Shown here piece after piece: positions 52,058 to 61,212 of a DNA stretch of 64,000 nucleotides (its first letter is position 1; each line of letters opens with the position of its first letter). A model generated the notes under the pieces. That model made no database searches and had not been told where the DNA came from. It saw only the letters and a list, made by a program, of their open reading frames with translations. The stretch is from Candidatus Gastranaerophilales bacterium. Lineage in GTDB: Bacteria; Cyanobacteriota; Vampirovibrionia; Gastranaerophilales; Gastranaerophilaceae. The stretch lies in the NCBI GenBank assembly GCA_944323135.1, contig CALURI010000011.1:1-64000 (forward strand), in the 5' to 3' direction. The position numbers were made by a program, and so were the translations under genes.

Positions 52058-53824
52058 ATGAATACAAAACAGATTAGTTTAACAACACAAAATCGTTTGA
52101 TAATATCAGGACTTATTTTAAGTACTATTCTTATTGTTTTAATAGCTGTTTTTGCAATATTTAATATTCAAAAAAAATTAAATGAAGGTTACCAAAATTT
52201 CGGGCAAATAGTTTCCAAAACTCTTGCTATTGAATGTGCTGAGTTTACAGGCAGCCCTTCAGGTGAAATTTTAAAATCCCATGCAGACAAAATCGTAGAA
52301 GCACACAGTGATATTATATTTATAGAATTTAGAGATTCTAACGGCAAACTTTTATACCGTGCAAATTCTAAAGCAAAAAGTAACTCAAAAGCCCCAAATA
52401 TAATAGTAAATTCCCCTATGATTACCGCGCAAGGAATTAATACAGGTTCTGTTACCGTAGGCTTGTCAGGAAATATTATAAGCCAAATTTCAACTACAAC
52501 AAGAGCATCACTGCTTTTTGTTTTTACTGTTGCTTGGGTTGTTTTCGCTTTCGTAATTTTAATTAATACATACTTAATTACAAGAGAATTAAGAATATTA
52601 CATGAAGGTGTTCAAAAAATATCAACCGGAGAATTTGGATACAAGATTCAAGATAAAGATGTAAGTTCTGAAGTTAAAGAATTGTTTAATGCCTTTAATA
52701 ACATGTCTAACAGGTTACATATTTATGAAGAACAAAATATTGAACAGCTTACACTTGAAAGAAATAAGCTAGAAGCAGTATTAATGAGCATAGCAAACGG
52801 TGTTGTTGTATGTGATAATAATGATAATGTTGTACTAATAAATAATCATGCACACAAACTCCTTGAACTTGATGAAAACCAAATGATGAATATCAAAATT
52901 CAAGATTACATTGACACAGAAGGCAATTATTGCTTTAAAGATAAAATTGAAGAATTTAAAGATACTCCTATCGAGGTTATGGAAAATAAGCCACTTGAAT
53001 TCAATATTCAAGTTGATAAACGTGTAATAAAATCAATTATATCCCCAATGTTCACTCGAACTAAAGAATATGTCGGTTATATCATTGTTCTTATAGATAT
53101 GACTAAAGAAGCAGAAATGGATGCAATGCGTTCTACATTTATTTCAAATGTTTCTCACGAATTAAGAACTCCTGTTACAGTTTTAAGAAGCTACATAGAT
53201 ACCCTTTACAATTATGGTAATGAATTTGATTATGAAACACAAAAAGAATTTATCGGTACAATAAATCAAGAAATTATAAGATTAAACAGAATGGTTAATG
53301 ATATACTTGATTTTTCAAGAATGGAAGCCAATGCTGATATGGAAAAATCACTAAACAGCATTTATGAAGTAGTTGATAACTGCGTAAATCAAGTACAAGC
53401 ACTGACTAAAGAACATAATCTAAAAATAGCGGTTAATAAAGAAGAAAATATTCCGGAATTTTTATTTAACTATGACGGAATAGAAAGAGCTTTAACAAAT
53501 CTTTTATCTAACGCAATAAAATATTCTCCTGACAATGGCGAAATAAAAGTTACATTAAAAACAGACGGCGAAAGCGCTATTATTACAGTTTCAGACCAAG
53601 GATGCGGAATTGCTCCTGAACATCAGAAAAAGATTTTTGACAGATTTTACAGAGTTGAAAACAATATACATACTATTAAAGGTACAGGTCTCGGGTTGCA
53701 CCTTGTAAAACAAACAATTGAAAAATATCATAAGGGTAAAGTATTTGTAGAATCAGAATTAGGCAAAGGCTCAACTTTTGGCTTTACACTGCCTACAAAA
53801 GTTTATGATGAAAGCATTGTTTAA
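52058..53824 (+). CDS. Membrane sensor histidine kinase (PhoR/WalK-like)
   Basis: 589 residues from the ATG at 52058. Two membrane helices (about 15-40 and 155-180) flank an extracytoplasmic sensor; then HAMP (ITRELRILHEGVQKISTGEF), a PAS domain (IANGVVVCDNNDNVVLINNH), HisKA (FISNVSHELRTPVTVL) and HATPase (NLLSNAIKYSPDNGE, VSDQGCGIAPEH, GTGLGLHLVKQTI). No response regulator is adjacent. Phosphate or envelope stress sensing is typical of the group but unproven here. Confidence 0.92.
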   Translation: MNTKQISLTTQNRLIISGLILSTILIVLIAVFAIFNIQKKLNEGYQNFGQIVSKTLAIECAEFTGSPSGEILKSHADKIVEAHSDIIFIEFRDSNGKLLYRANSKAKSNSKAPNIIVNSPMITAQGINTGSVTVGLSGNIISQISTTTRASLLFVFTVAWVVFAFVILINTYLITRELRILHEGVQKISTGEFGYKIQDKDVSSEVKELFNAFNNMSNRLHIYEEQNIEQLTLERNKLEAVLMSIANGVVVCDNNDNVVLINNHAHKLLELDENQMMNIKIQDYIDTEGNYCFKDKIEEFKDTPIEVMENKPLEFNIQVDKRVIKSIISPMFTRTKEYVGYIIVLIDMTKEAEMDAMRSTFISNVSHELRTPVTVLRSYIDTLYNYGNEFDYETQKEFIGTINQEIIRLNRMVNDILDFSRMEANADMEKSLNSIYEVVDNCVNQVQALTKEHNLKIAVNKEENIPEFLFNYDGIERALTNLLSNAIKYSPDNGEIKVTLKTDGESAIITVSDQGCGIAPEHQKKIFDRFYRVENNIHTIKGTGLGLHLVKQTIEKYHKGKVFVESELGKGSTFGFTLPTKVYDESIV

Positions 53825-53835
53825 TAAGGAGTTAA

Positions 53836-54573
53836 ATGGACTTTAACAAAATTTGGAACATATTTTGTAAAATCTGCCTCATTTTTGTCATATTAATCGT
53901 ATTTAATTCTTTGCTTGGAGATATTCTTTTCCGTTTAAAATATTCATTTCCACAAGTATCTGCAACAACAACTCGACAAATAAACACATCTAAAGAACCT
54001 ATACAAATTAATCTGGGAAATACTAAATACATAAAGGCTTATGGAGAAAAAGGACTATATGCCTTGCAACCTCAAGCTCAATATTCTATTTCGGGTCTTA
54101 CTGTCACAAAAAATACCAATTTTTGGTTCAGAGATATAATGCGTAATAAATTTGATGATATTTGCCTCATGGATTTAGGAATTGTATGGGGTGATTTGGC
54201 GAATGACAAGAAAAAACTTTATAAACACTGGAAATTTAAATCATATAAAACTCTTGGTCAATCAAGACGACTTGAATGGAGAACAAAGGCTCCGCATAAT
54301 AGTCCTTGGACGCTAAATTATGTAAGTTCACATATATCACACACACATCTTATTCCCGCAAACAGAAATGTAATGGCAGGTCTTTTAAAAATTAAAAAGA
54401 ATGATATCATTAAACTGGACGGCTATCTTGTAGATATTTATACAGACAAAAATGAACTGATTGCAAAAACAAGCTTATCAAGGAAAGATACAGATCCGAC
54501 AAGCAGAGGCTCAGGTGCCTGCGAAGACATGTACGTAAAGCAAGTACAAATCGGTAATAAGATTTACAAATAA
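53836..54573 (+). CDS. Membrane-anchored periplasmic protein of unknown function
   Basis: 245 residues. N-terminal helix FCKICLIFVILIVFNSLLGD, then an extracytoplasmic domain with several strands and the motif SSHISHTHLIPANRNVMAGL and the end RGSGACEDMYVKQVQIGNKI. This C-terminal pattern recurs in an uncharacterised family of proteobacterial and other proteins; no function is known to me. It follows the sensor kinase by 11 bp, with AAGGAG, and is likely in its operon, hinting at an envelope-sensing link. Confidence 0.75.
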   Translation: MDFNKIWNIFCKICLIFVILIVFNSLLGDILFRLKYSFPQVSATTTRQINTSKEPIQINLGNTKYIKAYGEKGLYALQPQAQYSISGLTVTKNTNFWFRDIMRNKFDDICLMDLGIVWGDLANDKKKLYKHWKFKSYKTLGQSRRLEWRTKAPHNSPWTLNYVSSHISHTHLIPANRNVMAGLLKIKKNDIIKLDGYLVDIYTDKNELIAKTSLSRKDTDPTSRGSGACEDMYVKQVQIGNKIYK

Positions 54574-54585
54574 TAAATATAATTA

Positions 54586-56178
54586 TTAATTAAATAAGGC
54601 ATTAATTTTATCTAAAATATCCTGCGGATCAATTTCATTTGTAATTTTATTGATATCCTGAGCAACTTGATATAATTTTGCAGCCTCTATTTTATCACCT
54701 GTAATTGCTATTGCACGTGCAAGATTAAAATGAGCAAGTGCATAATTAGGATTACATTCAACGGACTTTTTAAACAAATCAATTGACTGTTTTACACGTC
54801 CCAAATCATCAAGGTAAATTACACCCATATTATTATACGCTATATCATAAGACGGATCATATTTTATAGCAAGCTCATATTCCTTTAATGCTTCATCAAT
54901 ATCACCTTTTCCCCAATATAAAAATCCCAGATTACAGTGAATTTTTGCATTAACCGGATCTAATTCAAGAGCATTTCTATAAACTTGTAAAGCATTTTCA
55001 ATATCTTCTTTATCATAAAATGCACTGCCTAGATTAACATAAATATCTATATCTTTAGGAGTTAAAAGGTATGCACTTTGATAAGAACTTATTGCAGCAT
55101 CAAGATCCTGTTTTGATTCTTGATATACAAAACCTAAAGTCTGATTAATAATACTTGTCCACTGTTTTTTAGGATTTAAAGTTACGGCAGTTTGAAAATG
55201 CGAAATAGCTCCGTCAATATCACCTTTTACATAAAGTATATTTGCAAGATTTGAATGAACATCTGGCATATTAGGCATAATTTGTATTAATTTTTCATAA
55301 ATTTCAACTGCACTATCATAATCACCTTGTTCTTCATAAGCCTGACAAAGATGCCTATAAGCAGGGATATTTAAACTGTCTAGCCAAATTGCCATTTTAT
55401 ATTCAGTAATAGCATCCTCAAACTGACCCAATGACCTGTATATATCTCCCAAAAGGCAATAAAGCGGAATAAATCCCGGAGCCTTTTCAACAGCATCACT
55501 GTAAGTTTCAATTGCTTCACTCAGCCTATTTGCCTGAACCAAATAAGAACCTTTTACTAATATAGGTAAAAACTTTGTATAAGACAAAATTCTTTTAACA
55601 TTTCCAAGTGCAATTTTATCAAATGGAAGAGTCAGTAAAGATAAAACAAATTCGTATTTAGAAAGAAGGAACTTTTTAAAACTTCTTGCAGAAGATACAT
55701 TGTAAAGATTTGATAATAAAAAGTGAGCACAAGAATTTGCAAAAGGCATTGCTTTAATAGCTTTTTTAGCACTCATAGAAGCATCTAAGAATCTAGCTTT
55801 TTTGGTATAAGTTTCTGCCAAAAGATAATATGCTTTCCCAAGTTTAGGATTTTTAGAAACAGCCATATCAAAATAATTAATAGCTTTATCCAAATCTCCT
55901 TTAAAGAAATGAGCCTGACCTATTTTAAAATATATTTCAGCAGAATCAATATAAGTTTCCAAAGCACGTTGATATTCAGTAATAGCCTCGTCAATATACT
56001 GACAGGAATTATAAATATCCAAATGCCAAGCCAAATATAAATCACCTAATCTGACATGCAAATCCGCATTTGTAGGATCAGCCTGCAAACCTATCTGGCA
56101 AAGTTCAATAGCATTTTTAACATTACCTGTTTTATATTCTTTATTTATTTTCTTTTCTAATTGTTTCGTATCAGCCAT
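54586..56178 (-). CDS. Tetratricopeptide repeat protein
   Basis: 530 residues almost entirely TPR: about 11 repeats of the 34-residue pattern, e.g. NADLHVRLGDLYLAWH, GKAYYLLAETYTKKARFLD, AKIHCNLGFLYWGKGDIDEA and DIAYNNMGVIYLDDLGRV. There is no signal peptide or catalytic domain. Such scaffolds bind protein partners; similar long TPR proteins occur in type IV pilus and O-GlcNAc-transferase-like contexts, but no partner is indicated here. It is convergent with the previous gene. Confidence 0.92.
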   Translation of the reverse strand: MADTKQLEKKINKEYKTGNVKNAIELCQIGLQADPTNADLHVRLGDLYLAWHLDIYNSCQYIDEAITEYQRALETYIDSAEIYFKIGQAHFFKGDLDKAINYFDMAVSKNPKLGKAYYLLAETYTKKARFLDASMSAKKAIKAMPFANSCAHFLLSNLYNVSSARSFKKFLLSKYEFVLSLLTLPFDKIALGNVKRILSYTKFLPILVKGSYLVQANRLSEAIETYSDAVEKAPGFIPLYCLLGDIYRSLGQFEDAITEYKMAIWLDSLNIPAYRHLCQAYEEQGDYDSAVEIYEKLIQIMPNMPDVHSNLANILYVKGDIDGAISHFQTAVTLNPKKQWTSIINQTLGFVYQESKQDLDAAISSYQSAYLLTPKDIDIYVNLGSAFYDKEDIENALQVYRNALELDPVNAKIHCNLGFLYWGKGDIDEALKEYELAIKYDPSYDIAYNNMGVIYLDDLGRVKQSIDLFKKSVECNPNYALAHFNLARAIAITGDKIEAAKLYQVAQDINKITNEIDPQDILDKINALFN

Positions 56179-56318
56179 AATATTAATATTGTATAAAGAA
56201 TCTTGACAGAACCATTAAATAGTTCCATACTATATACATTGTAAATAATATGCCTTAAAAATGCAAGTTATTTATATTTAACAACATATAAGTGTATTAG
56301 ATTTCTTAAGAGGTAAAA

Positions 56319-57629
56319 ATGAGAGAAAACAAAATTTATTTCGTAGACGTAACAAACAGAGACGGCGTTCAAACATCCAGACTTGGACTTGCAAAACTCC
56401 AAAAAACAATGATTAACCTTATGTTGGATGATATGGGAATAACTCAATCTGAGTTTGGATTTCCAACTACGACACACGAGATAAATTACTTAAACGGGAA
56501 TCTTGAATTAGTCCAAAGAGGTGTAATATCAAGGACAAAACTTTCAGGCTGGATGAGAGGGATTTCCTCTGACGTCGAATTATCGTTTAAGAATGTACCA
56601 AAACTGAAAAATATTAACCTTTCTCAATCAACATCAGAACAGATGATTAACGGCAAATACCTAGGTAAAAAAACACCTCAAGACATAATAAATATGACAT
56701 GTGAAGCAGTTGAATGCGCAGTATCACTTGGTGCTGAAGATATTGGGATTAATGCCGAAGATGCTTCAAGAAGCAACATTGAATTTCTTATAAAATATGC
56801 AAATGAAGCAAAAAAATGCGGAGCAAGAAGATTCAGATATTGCGACACACTTGGATACGAAGATCCGCAAACAACTTATGAAAGAATATACAAAATAGCA
56901 AAAGAAACAGAAATGCCTATTGAAATGCATTTTCATAATGATTTAGGAATGGCGGTAGCTTGTTCTGTAATGGGAGCAAGAGCAGCTGTTGATGCTGGAG
57001 TTGATGCTTACATAAATACGGCAATTAACGGAATGGGAGAAAGAGCAGGTAATGCTGATTTAGTATCCTGCTTACTAGCCATTTTAAAATCAGCCGGATT
57101 TAGACAAAGATATAATATAGATCCAAATATTGACTTGAGTAAAGCATGGAAACTTGCAAAATATACTGCTTATGCCTTTGGGATTCCGATTCCTATGAAT
57201 CAACCTGCAGTCGGGGACAATGCTTTCGCACATGAATCAGGTATTCATGCGGATGGAGCACTGAAAGACAGAAGGAATTATGAGCTTTATGACTTTGAAG
57301 AACTAGGAAGAGGAGAACCAGAAATCATCGAAACAGGCAGAATGATTACAACCGGAGAATATGGCGGAATTAAAGGTTTTAGAAACGTTTATAACAACCT
57401 TGAGCTAGAATTTAAAGATGAACATGAAGCAAGAAATATTCTTGAACTTGTACGTTATGCAAACGTACATACTCAAAAGCCTTTAACATCAAGCGAGTTA
57501 AGATTTATATATTATTATCCGGATATTGCCGCAAAAATAATGACAGTATCTCCATATTATGAACCGCAAGGAGCAATTAAGGAAAGAATTGATGCTCATT
57601 TGTTAACAAAACCCCACAGAATAATTTAA
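56319..57629 (+). CDS. Citrate (Re)/homocitrate/2-isopropylmalate synthase family enzyme
   Basis: 436 residues, DRE-TIM metallolyase fold: FVDVTNRDGVQTSRLGLAKL (metal and catalytic Arg-Asp), SEFGFPTTTHE, GINAEDASRS, EMHFHNDLGMAVACS and the HxH metal site, AYINTAINGMGERAGNADL. The VDVTNRDGVQT opening and length resemble the Re-citrate synthases of anaerobes such as Clostridium kluyveri, often misannotated as homocitrate synthase; it lacks the long LeuA regulatory domain. It is followed, across the inserted duplicate block, by a LeuC-type dehydratase, so the two could make citrate to isocitrate or isopropylmalate chemistry. Confidence 0.8.
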   Translation: MRENKIYFVDVTNRDGVQTSRLGLAKLQKTMINLMLDDMGITQSEFGFPTTTHEINYLNGNLELVQRGVISRTKLSGWMRGISSDVELSFKNVPKLKNINLSQSTSEQMINGKYLGKKTPQDIINMTCEAVECAVSLGAEDIGINAEDASRSNIEFLIKYANEAKKCGARRFRYCDTLGYEDPQTTYERIYKIAKETEMPIEMHFHNDLGMAVACSVMGARAAVDAGVDAYINTAINGMGERAGNADLVSCLLAILKSAGFRQRYNIDPNIDLSKAWKLAKYTAYAFGIPIPMNQPAVGDNAFAHESGIHADGALKDRRNYELYDFEELGRGEPEIIETGRMITTGEYGGIKGFRNVYNNLELEFKDEHEARNILELVRYANVHTQKPLTSSELRFIYYYPDIAAKIMTVSPYYEPQGAIKERIDAHLLTKPHRII

Positions 57630-57666
57630 TTATCAAATAAACTGAAGATTCACTCATAATAAGTAA

Positions 57667-57702
57667 AAAAGGCACCTAATAAAAATATTGGGTGTCTTTT
57701 TT
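57667..57702 (+). terminator. Duplicated terminator (left), now after the synthase gene
   Basis: Copy of the hairpin at 38829-38864. If active it would stop transcription from the synthase gene before reaching leuC. Confidence 0.8.
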
Positions 57703-57800
57703 GTTACGAATTATTAAGATTTTTTATTCAATTATTAAAGTTTTTTATTAAATATGCCGATACTTATGACAAGGAAACAAAACGAGAAAGGGAACAGGTC

Positions 57801-59006
57801 ATGGGTATGGCTGCTTCGCAAGCTCGGTTCTTAGGACTGACTGCGAGAAAAACAAATGTTGAATATGAAGGACAGCAGATCAACCAACAAAGAACTACTT
57901 TGTCAAACCAATCTGCCAACTATTATAACCAGTTACTCGGAATGACTGTTCCGGTTCCTCCGTCTACTGCGGATTATACAAAAACTGTTTATACATTTGA
58001 AGATGGTTCTTTAAGTAATTCTATTTCTACAATGATTGCTCAAAGCGACGGAACATATTTAATTAGTTACACATCTTCTTGGACAGATGATTTTGCTGCG
58101 GTATCTGCAGGGCAATCTATTGTAACCAGAAAGGATTCTGGTGCTGTAGATGTCGATGGCAACACTATTTTTAATTATTATGTGGGGGCTAAAGAACTTA
58201 GGGGATTGACTGAAGATTTAACTTTCACTGCTCAAGAATACGATGCCCAAGGAAATGCTACAGGAGATCCGATTTCAGGATTATTCTATGATAAAGAGAC
58301 TAAAAAATACTACAGACAATATGATGAACAAACTGGGATATATTCACAAGAATATGTACCGACTTCTGATAATGTTAAATATACTTGTGATTTCAATGAT
58401 GAATATTTAAAGACATTATCTGCGGACCAGATTGCTAACTTAAAGGAAGAAGAAAAGAATTATATTGATATTCTTAACAAGCAATACGGGGAAGCTAATT
58501 GGTTGGTAAGATACGTTCAGAACACTACTACTGGAACTTGGTCACCATATTTTGTTAAAAAAGAGGTATTAGATTCTGCGATTTTCTCTGACACAGGGTC
58601 TTCACAAAGCAATATACCGGCTTATACTATTGGGTCTGCTCAAAAAACTGAAGAAGTGAAAGGGGTTATTGCCAGACTTGAACAGGATTCTACAGGGCGT
58701 ATTATTAATGTTACTTTGAATCCGGGGCAGCAAGATGAAGTTACTTATGCGGTTACGACTAACACGGTAACGGACCAAGCGGCTTATGATGATGCGATGA
58801 ATCAATACGAATACGATAAGTATGAATACGATCAATCTATTCAAGAAATTAATGCCAAAATTGAAATTATTCAAGCGCAGGACAAAAACCTTGAATTAAG
58901 ATTAAAACAATTAGACACTGAACAAGATGCTATTCAAACGGAAATGGATGCTGTACAAAAAGTTATAGAAAAGAATACTGAATCGACATTCAAAACGTTC
59001 GGATAG
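57801..59006 (+). CDS. MGMAASQAR-family coiled-coil protein, copy 2
   Basis: 401 residues, the same protein as at 38963-40168, with the same upstream 170 bp and downstream 200 bp. Both copies have their start, ribosome-binding site and terminators, so both should be expressed. The lack of any divergence means a recent duplication, gene conversion, or an assembly artefact. The biochemical role is unknown, as for copy 1. Confidence 0.8.
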   Translation: MGMAASQARFLGLTARKTNVEYEGQQINQQRTTLSNQSANYYNQLLGMTVPVPPSTADYTKTVYTFEDGSLSNSISTMIAQSDGTYLISYTSSWTDDFAAVSAGQSIVTRKDSGAVDVDGNTIFNYYVGAKELRGLTEDLTFTAQEYDAQGNATGDPISGLFYDKETKKYYRQYDEQTGIYSQEYVPTSDNVKYTCDFNDEYLKTLSADQIANLKEEEKNYIDILNKQYGEANWLVRYVQNTTTGTWSPYFVKKEVLDSAIFSDTGSSQSNIPAYTIGSAQKTEEVKGVIARLEQDSTGRIINVTLNPGQQDEVTYAVTTNTVTDQAAYDDAMNQYEYDKYEYDQSIQEINAKIEIIQAQDKNLELRLKQLDTEQDAIQTEMDAVQKVIEKNTESTFKTFG

Positions 59007-59179
59007 TAATAGATAATAATGAGTACAAAGGAGATTATATTTCATTTGATAGATAAATAAAAGACCAAAATTTTTATATATTTTTTTTATTTTTAATGCG
59101 GTATTTTCTTTAATTTATACATTGGTAAAAATTATGATTTTTACTGATAAAAGTTTGTTTCCTTTCCCTTTTTATTCTC

Positions 59180-59204
59180 ACGACTTTATTAGTCGTTTTT
59201 TTTT
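59180..59204 (+). terminator. Terminator at the end of the duplicated block (copy 2)
   Basis: Copy of 40342-40366, ACGACT/AGTCGT with a T9 run. It lies between the inserted gene and leuC. Confidence 0.85.
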
Positions 59205-59270
59205 GTGCTAAAATAAAAAAAATTAAACTCTAACATAAATATAGAAAACCGTATTAGAAGGAGAATGGTT

Positions 59271-60512
59271 ATGGGACAAACTTTAGCAGAAAAGATAATA
59301 TCTGAACATGCCGGTAAAAAAGTTAAAGCAGGAGAACTTGTTATTGCAAAAGTAGATGTATGTGCAGTACAAGACGGAACAGGTCCCTTAACAGTTCAGG
59401 AGTTTAAGAAATTGGGTAAAGATAAATTAAACAACCCATCTAGAACAATTCTATTTATAGATCACGCTTCTCCAAGCCCCAGAAAAGAACTTTCTAATAC
59501 TCATACTGTTTTAAGAAATTTTTCAAAAGAATATGGAGCAGTTCTTTCAGATATCGGAGCAGGAGTATGCCACCAAAGACTTGTAGAAACATTTGTAAAC
59601 CCCGGAGAAATTCTAGTGGGTGCCGATTCTCATACCTGCACCTCAGGAGCACTGGGAGCATTTGCGACAGGAATGGGCTCAACAGACATTGCAGTTGCAA
59701 TGGCTTTAGGCAAAACTTGGCTTAAAGTTCCAGCAACTTTCAAAATAGAAGTTAACGGCAAATTTAAAGAAGGAATATGCTCAAAAGATTTAATGCTGCA
59801 TCTTATTGGAATAATTGGGGCAGATGGTGCTACATACAAAGCATTAGAATTTTGCGGAGATACAATTGAAAATATGTCGATGTCTGAAAGATTTACACTT
59901 GCAAACATGGCTGTAGAAGCCGGAGCGAAAGCTGGTCTTTTTGTAGCTGATGAGAAAACTAAAGAATTCTTAAAATCAAGAAACCGAGAAGATAAATTCA
60001 GAAGCATAAAACCTGATGAAGATGCAATTTATGAACGAATTATAAAGATCAATGCAGAAGAAATAGGACATACTGTATCTTGTCCCCACACTGTAGATAA
60101 TACAAAACCTGTTGAAGAATTAAAAAATGTAAAAGTTGATCAGGTTTTTGTCGGGACTTGTACAAACGGACGTATTGAGGATTTAAGAATTGTTGCAAAA
60201 ATTTTAAAAGGTAAAAGAATTAATCCTGATGTAAGAATGCTAATTTGTCCTGCCTCAAAAGATGTTTATTTAAAAGCCTTAGAAGAAAATTTGATAACAA
60301 CATTTGTAGAAGCAAATGCGACTATCTTACCTCCTGGCTGCGGTCCTTGTGTCGGAGTTCATGCCGGAACACTTGCTGATGGAGAAATATGCCTTGCGAC
60401 TCAAAACAGAAACTTCCGTGGAAGAATGGGCAACGTTGAAGGCTCAATCTATCTTTCCTCTCCTTATGTTGCAGCACATACAGCTTTAAACGGCTATATA
60501 AGCGCGAATTAA
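59271..60512 (+). CDS. leuC: 3-isopropylmalate/homoaconitate dehydratase large subunit (LeuC type)
   Basis: 413 residues from the ATG at 59271, 7 bases after AAGGAG; an ATG 6 bp upstream is too close to it. Aconitase-family [4Fe-4S] large subunit: VGADSHTCTSGALGAFATGMG, VFVGTCTNGRIEDLR and LPPGCGPCVGVHAGTLADGE contain the three cluster cysteines. Its substrate set (isopropylmalate, homoaconitate or citrate-like acids) depends on the partner small subunit (probably the gene at 15706). The synthase 1.6 kb upstream suggests the pathway, but the duplicated block lies between them. Confidence 0.92.
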   Translation: MGQTLAEKIISEHAGKKVKAGELVIAKVDVCAVQDGTGPLTVQEFKKLGKDKLNNPSRTILFIDHASPSPRKELSNTHTVLRNFSKEYGAVLSDIGAGVCHQRLVETFVNPGEILVGADSHTCTSGALGAFATGMGSTDIAVAMALGKTWLKVPATFKIEVNGKFKEGICSKDLMLHLIGIIGADGATYKALEFCGDTIENMSMSERFTLANMAVEAGAKAGLFVADEKTKEFLKSRNREDKFRSIKPDEDAIYERIIKINAEEIGHTVSCPHTVDNTKPVEELKNVKVDQVFVGTCTNGRIEDLRIVAKILKGKRINPDVRMLICPASKDVYLKALEENLITTFVEANATILPPGCGPCVGVHAGTLADGEICLATQNRNFRGRMGNVEGSIYLSSPYVAAHTALNGYISAN

Positions 60513-60606
60513 AATCTTTAAATAAAAAATATATTCTACTGGCTATGTAACAACGAATGAGCATTTACTGACAAAAATTTCTTACTATATTGTTAAGGAG
60601 AAATTT

Positions 60607-61200
60607 ATGTCAGGCAATAAATTACAGTACAAAAAAATGCCTCTGGAAGAACTTGTCGTTTTGTCTCAACAAAATGACTTTAAAGCACTTGAAGAAATTA
60701 TTAAACGCGAACAAAAAAATGTTTTCGCAGCATTCTCATATCTCAGCCGCGTCAAAGAAAATGTCTCAGACTTGACACAAGAAGCACTTTTACGAGTCGC
60801 AAAAAATATTCAAAATTTAAAAAATCCTAAACTTTTCAAAAGTTGGCTCAACCAAATTGTTACAAATCTATTTTATGATGAGCTTAGAAAATCCCAAAGG
60901 AAAGTAGAAACTATCTCACTTGACGATGAATCAGACAATTCTGTGCCGATAAAATTACAACTGCTTGATAAAAAATGTAAACCTCACGAAAAATGTATAA
61001 CTACAGAATTGGAAAACATAATAAAAAATGCGATTCTCGAGCTGCCTGAACAATTTAGGATTGCAATTATCTTAAGAGAATTACAAGGTCTGAGTTATGA
61101 AGAAATTGCAAAAGCCACACACTCAAGCATTGGAACAGTAAAATCCAGAATTGCAAGAGCCAGGGGAAAACTTCAAGAAGACTTAAAAGCTTACATATAA
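60607..61200 (+). CDS. ECF-type sigma factor (sigma70 family)
   Basis: 197 residues. Region 2 (EENVSDLTQEALLRVAKNIQ-like: KENVSDLTQEALLRVAKN, then KLFKSWLNQIVTNLFYDELR) and region 4 (LPEQFRIAIILRELQGLSYE, GTVKSRIARARGKLQ) are complete, with no region 1 or 3, as in ECF factors. AAGGAG lies 7 bases before the ATG. It is followed 12 bp later by its likely zinc-finger anti-sigma factor. The regulon is not visible here. Confidence 0.93.
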   Translation: MSGNKLQYKKMPLEELVVLSQQNDFKALEEIIKREQKNVFAAFSYLSRVKENVSDLTQEALLRVAKNIQNLKNPKLFKSWLNQIVTNLFYDELRKSQRKVETISLDDESDNSVPIKLQLLDKKCKPHEKCITTELENIIKNAILELPEQFRIAIILRELQGLSYEEIAKATHSSIGTVKSRIARARGKLQEDLKAYI

Positions 61201-61212
61201 AGGAGGAATTTT

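Larger units (their letters stand above)
57631..59207 (+). repeat. 1,577-bp direct duplication, copy 2
   Basis: Same sequence as 38793-40369 in the same orientation. It begins 2 bp after the stop of the synthase gene and ends about 50 bp before the leuC ribosome-binding site, thereby separating two genes that look like one unit. It carries the last 10 bp of the glucan phosphorylase gene, which suggests copy 1 was the template, although 10 bp is not decisive. Confidence 0.95.

Noticed and set aside
58602-58874. Antisense frame of 90 codons in the duplicated gene (also at 39764-40036)
   Set aside because: It is present in both copies only because the DNA is duplicated; no start signal, no recognisable protein.
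57631-59207. Interpretation of the repeat as an insertion sequence
   Set aside because: No transposase, no terminal inverted repeats, no target-site duplication; it is better described as a duplicated chromosomal block.
59630-60007. Antisense frame opposite leuC
   Set aside because: Overlaps the conserved aconitase-family coding sequence and has no support.
60590-60775. Alternative plus-strand frame at the start of the sigma factor gene
   Set aside because: Different frame, lacks the AAGGAG spacing that the sigma factor start has.
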